DNA of 64,000 nucleotides from Pseudomicrostroma phylloplanum (Eukaryota; Basidiomycota; Exobasidiomycetes; Microstromatales), in the NCBI GenBank assembly GCA_039545275.1, contig BCHS01000004.1:248001-312000 (forward strand), written 5' to 3'. Below, one piece after another: positions 32,861 to 44,371 of this stretch. The notes under the pieces were generated by a model. The model was not told the origin of the DNA. It worked only from the letters and a program-made list of their open reading frames with translations, and ran no database searches. The translations under genes and the position numbers were made by a program. Each line of letters opens with the position of its first letter. Positions within the stretch are counted from its first letter, which is position 1.

Positions 32861-33547
32861 CTATTCTAGCTTCTCCACTGTAGGAAGATCGGTGCCGTAG
32901 CAGTCAGGAAGAATAGACCAGAGGGAAGGGTGGGGATAAAGGGAAGAACATCAGCGACTGCATCCCTGCTCCCAGTTCCTCTCCTCCTCTCCCTCCCACC
33001 CGTAAACTCACGCTGCTCCAACCTCTTAAGCACAACACTCTTCGAAGTCTCCTCAATCTCTCCCGCCAAGAAAATCTCATCCAAGATAGCATACACCTTG
33101 TAGAAATTGAACACCAAGTCCAATTCGCAGACGTTTCCAAAGAAGGAGTCTAGGACTTCGACGAAGAAGTGGATGGCTTCGAGATAGGCGAGTTCATTGT
33201 CGTTTGCGTCTACGCAGACGCAGAAGAAGAGGCCGGCGTACCGACGGTAGACGATCTTGTAGTTGCGGTACTGAGAGGGAGAGAGAGAGAGGGACAAGTG
33301 GAGAGGAGGTGAGGTGGGATGGTCCGGGGTGCCTCTGTCAATCCCTCCCTCCCCCACTCCTCATCATCCCCAATGCTCCCGCTCCACTCACCTCAACAAA
33401 GTTACTCTGGTACTTCTGATCCCTCGGAGCAATCAGTCTGTGCACCTCGCCCTTTATGCGCACCTGCTCCTCCTCGTCGTAGGGCACGTAGAATTTGGCC
33501 AGGCGGGATTTGCCCTGCCGATTTTGGATGAGGACGAGACGGATCAT
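32861..33547 (-). CDS. APS2: AP-2 complex subunit sigma
   Basis: Small subunit of the clathrin adaptor AP-2, acting at the plasma membrane in endocytosis and binding dileucine signals. Exons: 33547-33392, 33270-33012, 32877-32861; 143 aa, the family length. Sequence is unmistakable: [106 protein letters not shown]. The last exon is only 17 bases and codes for the end of LEQLEKLE; reading through its donor would give a false end after EQRE. NFVEYRN rather than other sigma variants points to AP-2. Confidence 0.95.
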
Positions 33548-33994
33548 GCTTGGTGGGAGATGAGGTATGCGTGGGAGTTCGGGAGTCTTGGAGGGGGAAA
33601 GAGCCAGAGGTGTGACGGGCAAGGATGCGTGTGCGTGTGTATGCGTGCACAGGGCGAGGCTGCTCGGAGTGGCAGTGGAGGAAGATGAGCAGACTGCGAG
33701 TTGCGGCGAGCTCAAGGTCCTTGTGCAGACGTGGATCTCCTCGGAAAGCAGATGTACACTGCGGAAGTGAGGTTGTGTGGTCGATGGAATCAAATGATTA
33801 TGGTCCTCTACGACGATGGCGATGGGAAAATGAATATGGCAGAGCACAAAGGGGCGATCAGGCGCGGCAGGCTGGAAAGACGTGGTCCATGCATTTCTGC
33901 GAGCCAAGCCTCGACGCGCCATGGCTCAAGCAACACCATCGACAGCACCACCGCACCATCTCTACAATAGTATTCCGCACTTTGCATACACCTC
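33548..33994. other. Spacer between VPS38 3' end and AP-2 sigma promoter
   Basis: 447 bases between two minus-strand genes; holds the AP-2 sigma promoter and the VPS38 trailer. Contains a degenerate GTGTGCGTGT stretch around 33625-33648. No gene seen, and the two genes are not fused. Confidence 0.5.
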
Positions 33995-36900
33995 TCAACC
34001 ATCCGTCCTCGCAGCTGCACCATCGTTCGTGATTCTTCCCCTCATAGGACTACTCGCCGCCTTGCCAGTTTGTGCTGCTGATGCCCTGCCTGCCTTCTGT
34101 GCACCATCTCCGGGTCCTCCCTTTCCGCCGCCATTACTCCACCCAAGCAATGACGCTGTCCATGAAGCCGCTGCCGATCGGCCCGCCTCGCTGCTGTTGC
34201 TGTCTTCGACCACTGCTGAGGTGATGCCGTTAACGTCGTGGCCATTGGTGGTGGCAGAGCCGTGCTTCTGACCCTCGGCTACCTCACCGGCAACGCCATT
34301 CGTGCCACTATCCTTCGTCGAGGCCGTGGCCGGGATGGGTAAGACGATCTCGCCTTTGCCCGTGGTACGGTAGCCACGCCGCACTGACGACAAAGACTGC
34401 GAGACGACCCTACCACCAGTCTTCAATGACGGCATTGAGGTCGAGGGATGATTTTGCCCTGCCGACGTTCCGGATGGTACATCGTCTAAAGCGACCGGTG
34501 AGCTCAATGTCAACATCAGATTGTTGAGGTTGGGCAAGGTGTGCCGCAGGTCCAGCACCGGGAGATGATGCACATTCATGAGCTGCGAAGAGTGAGACAG
34601 GGGTGTGGCTTCGTCAGTCTACACTTCCCATGTCTCCACATGCCTGCTTGACTCACCTGCTCTATATTCTTGTTGAGGAGGAACACGGCATACTCGAAGC
34701 GGTAGGGCTCAGCTCCCTTCGAGTAGAGCGGAAAGCTGTGAGAGGGGCAGGGTAAAGATGGAATGAGCGTGGATACACCAGCTGTACCGTCTTGAGACTC
34801 TCCAGCTCACCCTCGAGGACCATTCATCAAGCTAATGCCATCCCGAATCATGGCTCTGCTGCCAGCAGCGGCGATCTCGTAATGAACACTCGTATCGAGG
34901 TAAGAGCTCAGCAGCAGCACCAGCTGTGCCGTCAAGCCCAAGGCAGCAGCAATGCCTTCTTCGTCCACTTTGCCGCGTGACTCGACCAGCACAATGGCAG
35001 GCGAATTGGGAAGAGGTATTTCGCAGATCGACAGCAGGAGGTCAGACGGGGAGATGAGCCTGATCGGATAGATCTCCGAGAGCGTCTCCAGGAGCTGAGT
35101 GCGGCGATTGTGGATCAGGGCATCCTGTCTCGCTATGCTACGTCTGAGGATATGGAAGATGACTTGCGTGAGCACATAAGTTTGGGACCGCAATCGTCGA
35201 GCCCTACTGCTCACCTTACGGCGTCGGGCTCCTGTTGACTAGCCTGCAGCTTTCCAGAATCACTCTGCAGCTGCCGTTTCACCAAGTCTAATCGAGCTCT
35301 TCTCCGCGCGAATACGTCTCTCTTCTCAGCAATCGTGCTTCGCAGCTCTCGAATGCTGTCATTCTGGGTGCTAAGGGTAGACTCGAGCGTAGTGAGCTTA
35401 CCGCGTATAGTGGAAGCCCGGCGGGTCTGCAGCAAAACAAGGCGGTATCAGCTCTGGTGACATGCTGCAGCGTCGCGAGGAAACTCACGAGAGCAGGCAC
35501 CCCGGATGTGGCTGTCAGCATACGACCGTACTCTTTCCGTTCGCTGGCCAAGCATGAGCTCTCGTTGGTATCCTGCAGCAACAAATGCATAATCCTGCGA
35601 AAGCCCGGCATGACTGTTAGCTACTTCGCTTTTTGTCTGAAACATGCTCGTGCCCACTCACTCTTGGAGATGATCCCGCTTGTAGCTTTTAAGCATCCGC
35701 GTTTCTCTTTTGCTTCGCTCCAATACCTCTTGCTCCCTCTCCCTCTCCAGTTGCCATGACTGTATTCTCCGCTTCCTCTGCTCTTCCGCTGATAGCTTGC
35801 TCGACACAGAGCTCTTTCTCTCGAGCTCAGAAGAGCCTCTCGTCCCCAATTTCTTCACAGGGCTATCTGTAGTTGCAGGTACTTCCGGAGTCATCGAAGA
35901 TGTCCTCTTGCGCCGCCCCTTCTTCAGAGCTCTCACTGTTCGACTGCTCGAAGTGCGATGCTCAAGTCTCGGTCTCCCTGGCCTGCGAGGAGAGGCGGAG
36001 GAGGAGAGCTCAAAGGCAGTTTCGGAGTCGTAACCCTCATCGATCTCGAGCTCATCTGGCGACTGCCGACCGAGCCCGCCGACCTCTGGCTCTGATCCTC
36101 CAGCCTCTTGGTCATTCTGGTCTTCATCTCTCTCCCTGATGCCACCTGCAATCGACTCTCGTCTAGCCTTGCCCGATGGCCTACGTGTCACTGCTAACGG
36201 CACGAGATAGTACGTCATGGGCTCCAGCCCCTCTGCGAAAGCGTCGGACTCGACGAGTCGCACTCCATCCTCAGATTTCTTTCCTTTGCCTTTGGTCGGA
36301 GCACCGCTGGGTCCGCTGGTTTTGTCCTGCAGCACGTCTTGCGTAACGGCCTTCAGAGTATGTTGCCCAGCAGAAATGCCGGCTCCGCGCCAGATCGAAG
36401 GCCGTAGGCCAACGATGAGTGAATTGGCAGGCAGTCTGCGCATGACGGGCGAGGAGAGCTGCATAACATAGCAAGGTCAGCCACGGGCTGCAGCAGCTCT
36501 GACTTTCGTCTTCGGCGGTGGACTCACCCCTGTAGGTATCCTCTCCATGTGACGCAGATCAATCGCCCTCTGCCAGCAGAACGACCAGCCGGCGGTCTCC
36601 CCATCTTCTGCCTTTGAGGCGTTGCGAGCCCAGGCACTGATGGTGAAGGTCTGGAGGCCTAGCAAGCCAGACGACGAGGTCGTAGGATACGAAGCAGAGC
36701 CCGAGGAGGACTCGCCGGCATCGAAGCTGCGCGGGTCGACATTCCAATCAGCATTGACGCATGGCTGCGAAGGCTCAGTGAGGAAGTGAGGTGCTCCACC
36801 AGCTACAGGCTCTATACCGAGGGAGACGCTGAAGAGCTCCTGAGCATCATCGCTGCTTGGTATGCTGCCAGGCCGGAAGTTGCGAAGATGTAGCGAAGCG

Positions 36901-36998
36901 AGGTGCCGTACCCTCCTATTGCTGGTGGTCTGCCCTAGATCCGAGAGGGAAGGATAGGAGGAGGAAGATGAAGCCTCCTCCTGACGATGGAAGGGCAT
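33995..36998 (-). CDS. VPS38: PI3-kinase complex II subunit Vps38/UVRAG
   Basis: Subunit that directs the Vps34 lipid kinase to endosomes for vacuolar sorting. Seven exons on the minus strand: 36998-36528, 36458-35662, 35594-35489, 35426-35215, 35143-34811, 34735-34657, 34582-33995; 861 aa, all phases consistent. The N-terminal half has a C2-like part (LASLHLRNFRPG, TYYLVPLAVTRR) with an inserted acidic/Ser-rich segment. Next is a coiled coil (QLEREREQEVLERSKRETRMLKS; LESTLSTQNDSIRELRSTIAEKR). The conserved C-terminal BARA-type part reads RRTQLLETLSEIYPIRLIS, AIVLVESRGKVDEEGIAAALGL, LDTSVHYEI, IRDGISLMNGPRGFPLYSKG, EPYRFEYAVFLLNKNIEQLMN and LDLRHTLPNLNNLML. The closing 100 residues are Gly/Ala/Ser-rich. 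An Atg14-like identity is less likely because of the FEYAVFLLNKNIEQL motif and size. Confidence 0.85.
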
Positions 36999-37508
36999 TG
37001 ATGAGCTGATACAGGCTATCGTTCGATCATGAGTAGCTGCGTGGATGACCGAAGCTGCAGCGACGAGTGAGGAGGCCGGGATGGTCACAAGTGAACTAGA
37101 CTAGTAGTCTACCATGCTCGACGGGTCGGAAGTTGAAATGTGGGGCGTCGCACAGACGCGAGCCTCCACTGCCTCTGACCTGCAGCCAGGCGTGTGTTAT
37201 TTCCACCGTCGCGGTCAAAGTGACAAAGGACACCCGCCATACCATCCAGGCAATCAGCCATCCGCAGGTACGCCATCACACCGCTGTGAGCCTCTTCACA
37301 GTCTACCATTCGACCTGCATCATCTGCGGGCAGCTCGGGCTCGACATTTGCCACCTGTCAGGCTTGCCAACCGTTCAACCCGCCCGTCACACCGGCGCGG
37401 AAATAAACATCAGGAACCAACACCCCTCTCCCACAGTCACCCGGTCACCCGGTCGCCCCTCGACAATTGACGCGCTGTCCAGGCAAACCTTCGCTTTCTT
37501 CTCAAGGC
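36999..37508. promoter_or_regulatory. Divergent VPS38/KAR9-like promoter region
   Basis: 510 bases between start codons. In-frame non-ATG codons extend both genes upstream but no ATG precedes them in frame. No TATA box seen. Confidence 0.45.
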
Positions 37509-40500
37509 ATGGCGGCGCAAGCTGAGACGCCTCAGCTCAAGAGAGCCCAAGAAGCCTTTTCCCCTGTCCCGGGAGGCTCTCCCTCCTCATCGACCATCCT
37601 CACCCCTGGTCCTGTCTCTCCGCGCAAGATCAAGCGGCGATCCCCTGCGCCTGTACTGGCACGATGGCAGCACGAAGCTGACGTCTCAGCTGACGGAAGT
37701 AGTACAGGAAGCCCCGTGGGATCATTAAGGGCAATGACTCCCAGCAAAGCACCCTACGAGTGAGTCTTGGAGCCCCTAGCGAAAGCGAAACGTGGGGGAC
37801 TGGGTCTTTGGTGGTGTGCTGATCCAGGTGTGTGTCCCTCTTTGAGCAGACCTCTTAACAAGATCGTGTCTCCTAGCATTCTGGTGCCCAAAGACGTCAA
37901 CGCTACCACTCCGGAAGATCTGGCAGACCACATCCTAAACCTCAGTATCACAGGCAGTACCTCAGATACTCTGGTCGGCGCGCCAGTAGCAGAGCCTGTC
38001 CCAGCACCCATCGAAAAGGAAGCAGAACCGATGACACCAACGCGAGAGGTGGAGAAGAGGCCATCGGAGCCGGAAGTAGATATCGCTGCTTCATTAGCTC
38101 AAGCATCCGAAGACATTGCTGCCGTCCGCGAAGCCATCTTCCAGCTGGAGGAGCAGCGGCATACTGGTGCCAAGATCGCCGGTGGCGAGGTAGAGGTGGC
38201 CATCATCCACATCGATGGCCGACTGGAGAGCATCTCCACTAGTGTACAGCAGATGGAGCTCGCGCTTGCTCGTCAGGGAAAAGCAGAAGGAAGTGCGCAA
38301 GATTCTAGGCATATTAGCGCAAATGTCTTTGATTTCGGATTCGCCGGATCGGCGAGCGGCAGCCAGAGCGACATGCAAGTTGCATTTGATGAGCTTGCCA
38401 GCGACTGGATGGCCATTCAAGCCGAGGTGGACATGCTCAAAAAGGAGCTGGGAGACACCAAATACGTCGAGCACTTTCAGACGTTCAGCAAGCAAGTAAC
38501 AGACATCATGGACAGTCTGGAGAGAGCGCTGACGGAGTGTTCCAATTTTGTTGTTACATTCAAGAAGGAAGGTTTGGCCGCGAAAGGCTCGGATGACGAG
38601 GACGACGAGGAGACGAGGAAGCATAAGCAATTGCGGCGGTTCGAAGCAGCGAAAAAGAGCTTCAGAACCAAGCTCTCTTACTACCTGCCACCATGTGAGC
38701 AGACGTTCACCTCATTCGAACGCAGTCTCAAGGACAGGGGTACCTCGCATGGAGCAATCATGAGACAGCTGAGCGAACTGAACGCTCGCTGGAGAGGCCT
38801 GAAGGAGAGATCGAACAGGGTCGATCGGGAGCTGAAGAGGTTGGAAAGAGCGTTCACAGAGGCCGACCAAGCCGGGCGAGCGAGTACGGCGACGCAACTT
38901 GGCAGTTCCGAGGTTCCGATATCTGCGGCTCTGCCGGCGTCTCCTCTACCTGCAAACAGCTCCTTGCCATCCACTCCACTCAAGCCAATGAGGAACCCAG
39001 ACCGAGTCTCGAGCTCTGGAGCAAGCGAACGCTTTCCTGGGCCGACTCCAGCCAGTGGTGGGCTCACAAGAAGCCCAGCAGGCTCTTCCTCTCTGCTGCT
39101 CGTGCCTTCGACTGTGTCCCGCATTCCATCGGGGGCCACAAAGCACGTGCACACCTTCCCAACAAGCGGCTCAGCTGAAGGACAAAGGAGATCCGTCGAA
39201 GAGCCCTTGCCAAGGACGGGCGGCCTGGAGGGGACTCCGCGTACAGCAGCGAAGAGAATGTCTGCTTCCCCAGAGATGCTGAGAGGCAGTACTGCAAGTC
39301 CGAAGCGGAGAATCGTGGGACTCGGTCCAGCAAGCTCCACGCAAAGTCAAGCTCCCAGTAGCTACCGCTTTGCTTCAAGTGATCTGGGCACAGGCCCCGA
39401 TCGCAACGCTGCTCTGGGCTTCAGGACGCCGCAGTCCGCTACACCTTCCCAAAGGGCAAGGTCTGAAGCGGTACCTCGAGGTACGGACGATGATGCGATG
39501 GAGACTCTGAACGACCGGCCGAGCTCGAGGGCTTCTGCTGCTCTTCCAAGTACGCCAGCTGCGGGCAAGCCGGCCACACGACGGCTAAGCCAGATTCCTG
39601 GCCCCACTCCAAGACCAGGCTCCGCAATGTCAAAGGCGCGATCTGTCGTGGGGTCTTCAGCACCTATGACCCCGAGCGCTAATCGCACGTCCTTTGGTGG
39701 CGGTGGTGGCGCCAGTCGCGCTGGCATGCAAACCCCTGAGCCGGTCATTGCAGCTCGAGTGAAGAATCTGAGTGTGTACAGTAAGCCATCTACAGGAGCA
39801 CCATCCACCTCCAGTGTCAGTAACCCACCTGGAGGGGTGAACACGCCGCGTAGGAAAGTCTTGGGAGGGCTCACATCGAGACCTCCCGTTTCGCGCTCTT
39901 CCATCCCACCAAGTCCAGCATTGCGCGTCAACGGTCGGACCACGCCTCTTTCTGCTTCAGCCCTGGCCAAGGTCCCACATGCTGCCCCGATGTCTATGGC
40001 TGGGACAGGCTTGTCTGCCGGAGAGAGGAGTACCAGTGTCACGCGGCCTCCTTCGGTTGCCTCCTCCAGCGTCGCAAACTTCCGAAACTCGAGAGCCTCT
40101 ATCATAGCAGGCAACGGCCTTCTGGCCACACCTGCTTCGAAACGCAATGGAAGGGAAGGCGCCAAAAGTCCAACTCAGTCGGAAGGCGGCTATTCCTCCT
40201 TTTCCCAGGGGACCGGCTTCGGTGGTGTAGCAGGAGGCAGGACCTCCCGTGCCGGCAGTATCGCCCCCACCTCTCGCTTCCCCTATCGCCCCAACCCCAA
40301 TGACGCCCTGGACGTCGCCATCTCCAAGATTACAAACCGGGAAGGCGTCTACCTCACGCGCGAGGACCCACCTCTACCCCGCGGGCAAAAGACCGACTCT
40401 GGCCCCGGCAAGGAGGTACGAGCGCGCTACCGTTTCGGTGACCAGAGGAGCGTCATGACCTGCAAGCTCTTGGAGCTGCACAAGCCCGCTAGGGCCTCTG

Positions 40501-40712
40501 CCCATGTCACGCGACAGATGGAAGAGGAAGGCATCGATGAGAAGGGTGTGCAGAGAAAGGTGCTGGTGAAAGTGCCCAGTAAAGGGTTTTTGGACTTGAA
40601 GGTCTGGCTTAACAGCTCGTTTGCGCAGATGGCCGAGGAAGAGGGGGAGGAGATGGGCAGCGTGAGTATGATTAGCTATGGACCTGATGAGAGCCTAGGC
40701 GAGACTTTTTGA
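37509..40712 (+). CDS. KAR9: Kar9-like protein with GAS2-related (GAR) microtubule-binding domain
   Basis: Kar9 family proteins link microtubule plus ends to actin and help place the spindle and nucleus. Exon 1 is 37509-37759 and exon 2 37850-40712 (phase 2); 1037 aa. After a Ser/Pro-rich start comes LADHILNLSI and a helical region (ASEDIAAVREAIFQLEEQRH, VEVAIIHIDGRLESISTSVQQME, DELASDWMAIQAEVDMLKKELGDTKYVEHF, AFTEADQAGRA), resembling the Kar9 helical domain. A long Ser/Pro/Thr/Arg-rich, basic stretch with several Ser-x-Ile-Pro sites (LSQIPGPTPRPG, VSRIPSGATK, RSSIPPSPALR) fits EB1-binding SxIP motifs. Near residues 900-985 the GAR domain reads DALDVAISKITNREGVYLTRED, RARYRFGDQRSVMTCKLLEL, VLVKVPSKGFLDLKVWL. 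Confidence 0.75.
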
Positions 40713-41017
40713 GCGGAGAGAGGGACCGAAGGAGAGGTATACTTGTACGTGACATCTACTTCGATTGTATCAACACTTTGCTCATTGTGCCCCCGAATCG
40801 TGATCGTGATACCATAGCAGACTCGGAGTGAGGCGCTTCTGAGGCATGTCTAGGCTGCCGCAAAACCCGGGCCAAGGTATTGATAGTATCATTCTAGAGG
40901 CGCCTATAAGTACAGTGGAAAAGCTAGATGCTGAACAGGAGTGACGATAGCAGAGTCGAGCTATCGCATCCCACTGGATGCGAGACGGAGAAGAAGAGGA
41001 AGGGGGACCTGCCGCCG
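40713..41017. other. Convergent KAR9-like/VPS24 3' region
   Basis: 305 bases between stop codons; no gene or repeat recognised. Confidence 0.5.
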
Positions 41018-41887
41018 TTATCCCTTGAGGAGACCATCCAGGGCGGCTTGCATGCGCTCCATGTCGGCCTCTTCCTCCCGCCGCGAAGGAGTTGCTTCCT
41101 GTGCCACTTCGGGAGCCTGCAGTTCTGGTAGCGGGTCGGTCGAAGCTTGTCCTAGCTTGCCTGTGAGAGGTGATGCAGGTGATGGTGTTACGTGACCAAG
41201 AGTCAGCGAAGCAAGGTCAGTCGGCCCAAGAGGCTACGCCATCTCCCCACTGACAACTCACCATCGGTCAGCTCAAAGAGAATCTTGTCTACCTGTCCCT
41301 GGGCTTCCTCTTCCAGCTCCTCCTCATCCTCCCCAAGGACTCCACTGTCGAGTGTATCTTCCATCATCTCCTCCATGATTCCCGCCTTGACCATCTCTGC
41401 ACTCATCTGCCTCATCGCCGCGCTCATCTCTGGCAGTTTCACCAGCTGATTAGACATCTTCATTATCTCTGCCGACTTGCCCATTGCACCCGTCACCTTG
41501 TACATGGCCATCTGATGGTTTAGCTGCAGACCAATGGAGTTCAGGCGGGCCTTGGAGGTGGCCAGGCGATTGCGCTGCGCATTGGAGCGGACCACTTCAC
41601 GGGCAAGGAGCTTGGCTGACTTCAAGTCGTTCTTCTTTGCTAGGCGTTTCACCTCGGCTTTCGCCTTGGAGACGGATGCGTCGATGTTGCGCACCTCACG
41701 ATCTAGCTGACGTTGCTCGGAGCGTAGCTGAGACTGCACTTGCTTCACCCGCTCTGTGGTCAGGGAGGGGCAACAGGAGAGAGGAGAGTGAGATCGAGAA
41801 AATTGCTGGCTCTCTATCGAGGCTCTTGCTGACAGATGACTCACCCTCCTTTGTGGGCCCAAAGAGGAGCCGATTGACGGACTGCAT
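41018..41887 (-). CDS. VPS24: ESCRT-III subunit Vps24 (CHMP3)
   Basis: Caps and shapes ESCRT-III filaments in multivesicular body sorting. Exons: 41887-41845, 41753-41262, 41160-41018; 225 aa. Starts MQSVNRLLFGPTKE-ERVKQVQSQLRSEQRQLDREVRNID across intron 1. Then AKKNDLKSAKLLAREVVRSNAQRNRLATSKARLNSIGLQLNHQMA, GAMGKSAEIMKMSNQLVKLPEMSAAMRQMSAEMVKAGIMEEMMEDTLDS and LFELTDGKLGQA across intron 2. The end MERMQAALDGLLKG is a C-terminal amphipathic helix in the position of the MIT-interacting motif. The open frame of exon 2 continues through intron 1 to a false upstream Met; the LFGPTKE exon is the real family start. Confidence 0.93.
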
Positions 41888-42353
41888 CCTGGCAAGCGTT
41901 CAGGCAAGCGACTACTTGGTAAAGACCAGATACGTAGTTGCTTGGAGGCCTTCAAGTGCTTTGCCAGATGAGAGAGGTGCAAGCAGTGATAGAAGGAGTC
42001 TGCGGAGGCCGTGATAGCTTCAGGTGCGATGGATATGAGGCGGCCGAGCGAGCCGTTCAATGGCGGCGGGAGTTAGTATCGGTGTGATCGGGGGCTCGGC
42101 TAGACGTTGCCTGGAGACAGTCAACTCCACCTTGGCCCGAGGCTGTGGGTGTCGGATCGGAAGATGGCCTGCAAGCGGTGGGTGTGCGTCGGGTGGCACG
42201 GGCGAGACGCGCTCTGTGCTCTGCTGGTGGCCCTGCGTGGGCGGAGTGCCTTGCTGCGTTGAGCTTCCCCTTGCCCTTCCCGTCGAGCATCGGCCCTTGT
42301 TCTCCTCCTTCCTTCCTTGGTAGCCGCTCATCCTCCTCACCTCACAGCCAGTC
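41888..42353. promoter_or_regulatory. Divergent VPS24/coronin promoter region
   Basis: 466 bases between start codons. C/T-rich just before coronin; no TATA box or repeat recognised. Confidence 0.45.
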
Positions 42354-44371
42354 ATGAGTCGCTTCGTGCGTCCATCCAAGTACCGTCACGTGTACGGCTC
42401 ACCAGCCAAGAATGAGGTCTGCTACCAGAATGTAAAGGTGACCAACAATGCCTGGGACACCAACCTCATCGCCGCCAACAAGTCCTACGTGGCCCTCAAC
42501 TGGCAGGCAGGCGGCGGAGGAGCATTCGCCGTTATCCCCACTGCCAAGACGGGAAAGCTGCCAGACGTCTACCCACTGTGCAGAGGTCACACCGCTGCTG
42601 TTCTCGATACCGCATTCAGCCCCTTTGATGACAGCCTCGTCGTCTCGGGAGCCGATGATGGGTATCTGGGTGTTTGGAAGATCGACCCCAGCTCTTTCGA
42701 TGTCCTGGACATGAGTGCAAAAGAGCTGGAAAGGAGCGGAGGCGTAAAGGATCTGACCCCCTCCGCCAAGATTGCTGCCAGTAGCAGGTAAGTCGCAGCA
42801 AGATGCACAGAGCCTATCTGCCTCGCCTTCGTTGAACGGGTCCCTTAACTTGCCTCTTCCAATTACACAGGAAGATCGGTCAAGTCCTCTTCCACCCCAC
42901 TGCGTCTAATGTCGTCGCGGCCGCTGGAGGAGACCACACCATTAAGCTGTGGGATATCCAGTCTCAGAAGGACCGCTCCACCATGACCGGCTTCAGCGAT
43001 GCCATCCAGGCCCTAGACTTTGACTGGACCGGAAACACGCTCATAGCCACCTGCCGTGACCGAAAGCTACGGACATTCGACCCTCGTAAAGGAGGTGCAG
43101 CTGTGCAAACGACGGAAGGTCACCCAGGTATCAAGGGATCAAGAGTAATCTGGTGTGGGTCTACTGACCGTGTCATCACCACCGGATTCAGCAAGACAAG
43201 TGACCGCCAGATGTTCCTATGGGACTCGAAGAACCTGACTAAGCCGCTCAAGACTGTCAGCGTCGACACATCGAGTGGTGTCATCATGCCATTCTGGTCG
43301 GACAATTCGATCGTCTTCCTTGCCGGAAAGGGAGACGGGAATGTCAGGTACTACGAGCTGGAGAACGATGAACTGCATTACCTCTCGGAATACAAGTCTA
43401 CGGACCCTCAGCGTGGACTCACGTTCCTGCCGCGACGGGACCTCAACGCAGACGAGAATGAGATCGCTCGGGCGTACAAGGTGACGAACAACATGGTCCA
43501 GCCCATCTCCTTCATCTGCCCAAGGAGAGCAGATTCTTTCCAGTCAGACATCTTCCCGCCGGCTCCATCGGCTGTTCCAGCAATGAACAGCGACGACTTC
43601 TTCGGAGGCAAGTCAGCGCTCCCGAACCTATTGAACTTGCAAGACGGCAAGGGCGTCAGCGCTGAGCAAGGTCTTGCGCCAACGTCTTCGAGCGTCAGCT
43701 CTGCTCCTGCTCCTGCCCCTGCGCAAGCACCTGCTCCTGCCAAGGTCGCAGAACCAACACCGGCTCCCGCGCCTACTCGCTCCGAGCCACTGCCCGAGCC
43801 GACACGGCGGGCTGCTGCTGCTGCCCCTACCCCAGCGCCGACGCCAGCTGCTTCAGCTCCTACGCCATCACCTGCTCCAGCTGCTACTGCGACCAAGGCA
43901 GAGCCTACGCAGACGTCCAGCACTCTGCCTGCTCCGTCCAGGCGGGAGAACGGTGCCTCAACATCATATTCAGCATCGCCAGCGGCCTCAAAGACTTACA
44001 CGCCTTCATCCTCTTCCTCTTCCACTTCGAATGCCGGACGGGGCGTCACGTCGGGCATGGGTGATCTTGCATCAGATCTTCAACGCCTCCTGGTAGACTC
44101 AGCAGCAAGGGATGCTCGGCTGCGGGAGCTCGAGATCGAGAACGAGAAGCTGAAGACAAATGCCGATCGGGCGCGGGAGGCAGGCGATGAATCTTCGTCG
44201 TTCTCCGCGGACCGCTTCTTCGAGACGCAGACTCCGCCAAGTAACCTGGAGGAATTCGGAGAGAAGGCCAGAGAGTTTGTGAACAGACATGGGGCCGCAG
44301 GAAGGAAGGTCGTCCTCGTCACGGTGAATAGCAGCGACTCGAGGGTGGTGGACGAGCTCGTCTTCCAATAA
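42354..44371 (+). CDS. CRN1: Coronin (frame overlaps the start of PPCS)
   Basis: Actin-binding WD40 protein that regulates Arp2/3. Exon 1 is 42354-42787 and exon 2 starts at 42871. The start MSRFVRPSKYRHVYGSPAKNE is the coronin signature; the beta-propeller runs to about residue 390 (VLDTAFSPFDDSLVVSGADDGYLGVWKI, AGGDHTIKLWDI, LIATCRDRKLRTFDPRKG, FSKTSDRQMFLWDSKNL, GLTFLPRRDLNADENEIARAYKV). Next is an Ala/Pro linker, with about 40 alternating Ala-Pro dipeptides, then the coiled coil LASDLQRLLVDSAARDARLRELEIENEKLK. Coronins normally end there. Here the frame continues as DRFFETQTPPSNLEEFGEKAREF to KVVLVT, which is the N-terminus of phosphopantothenate-cysteine ligase. If the next intron is retained the frame ends at TAA 44369-44371, giving 644 aa; if spliced, it makes a 946-aa coronin-PPCS chimera. 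Confidence 0.88.

Noticed and set aside
39362..40165. 267-aa minus-strand open frame opposite the KAR9-like gene
   Set aside because: Antisense shadow; the sense strand has a complete domain architecture.
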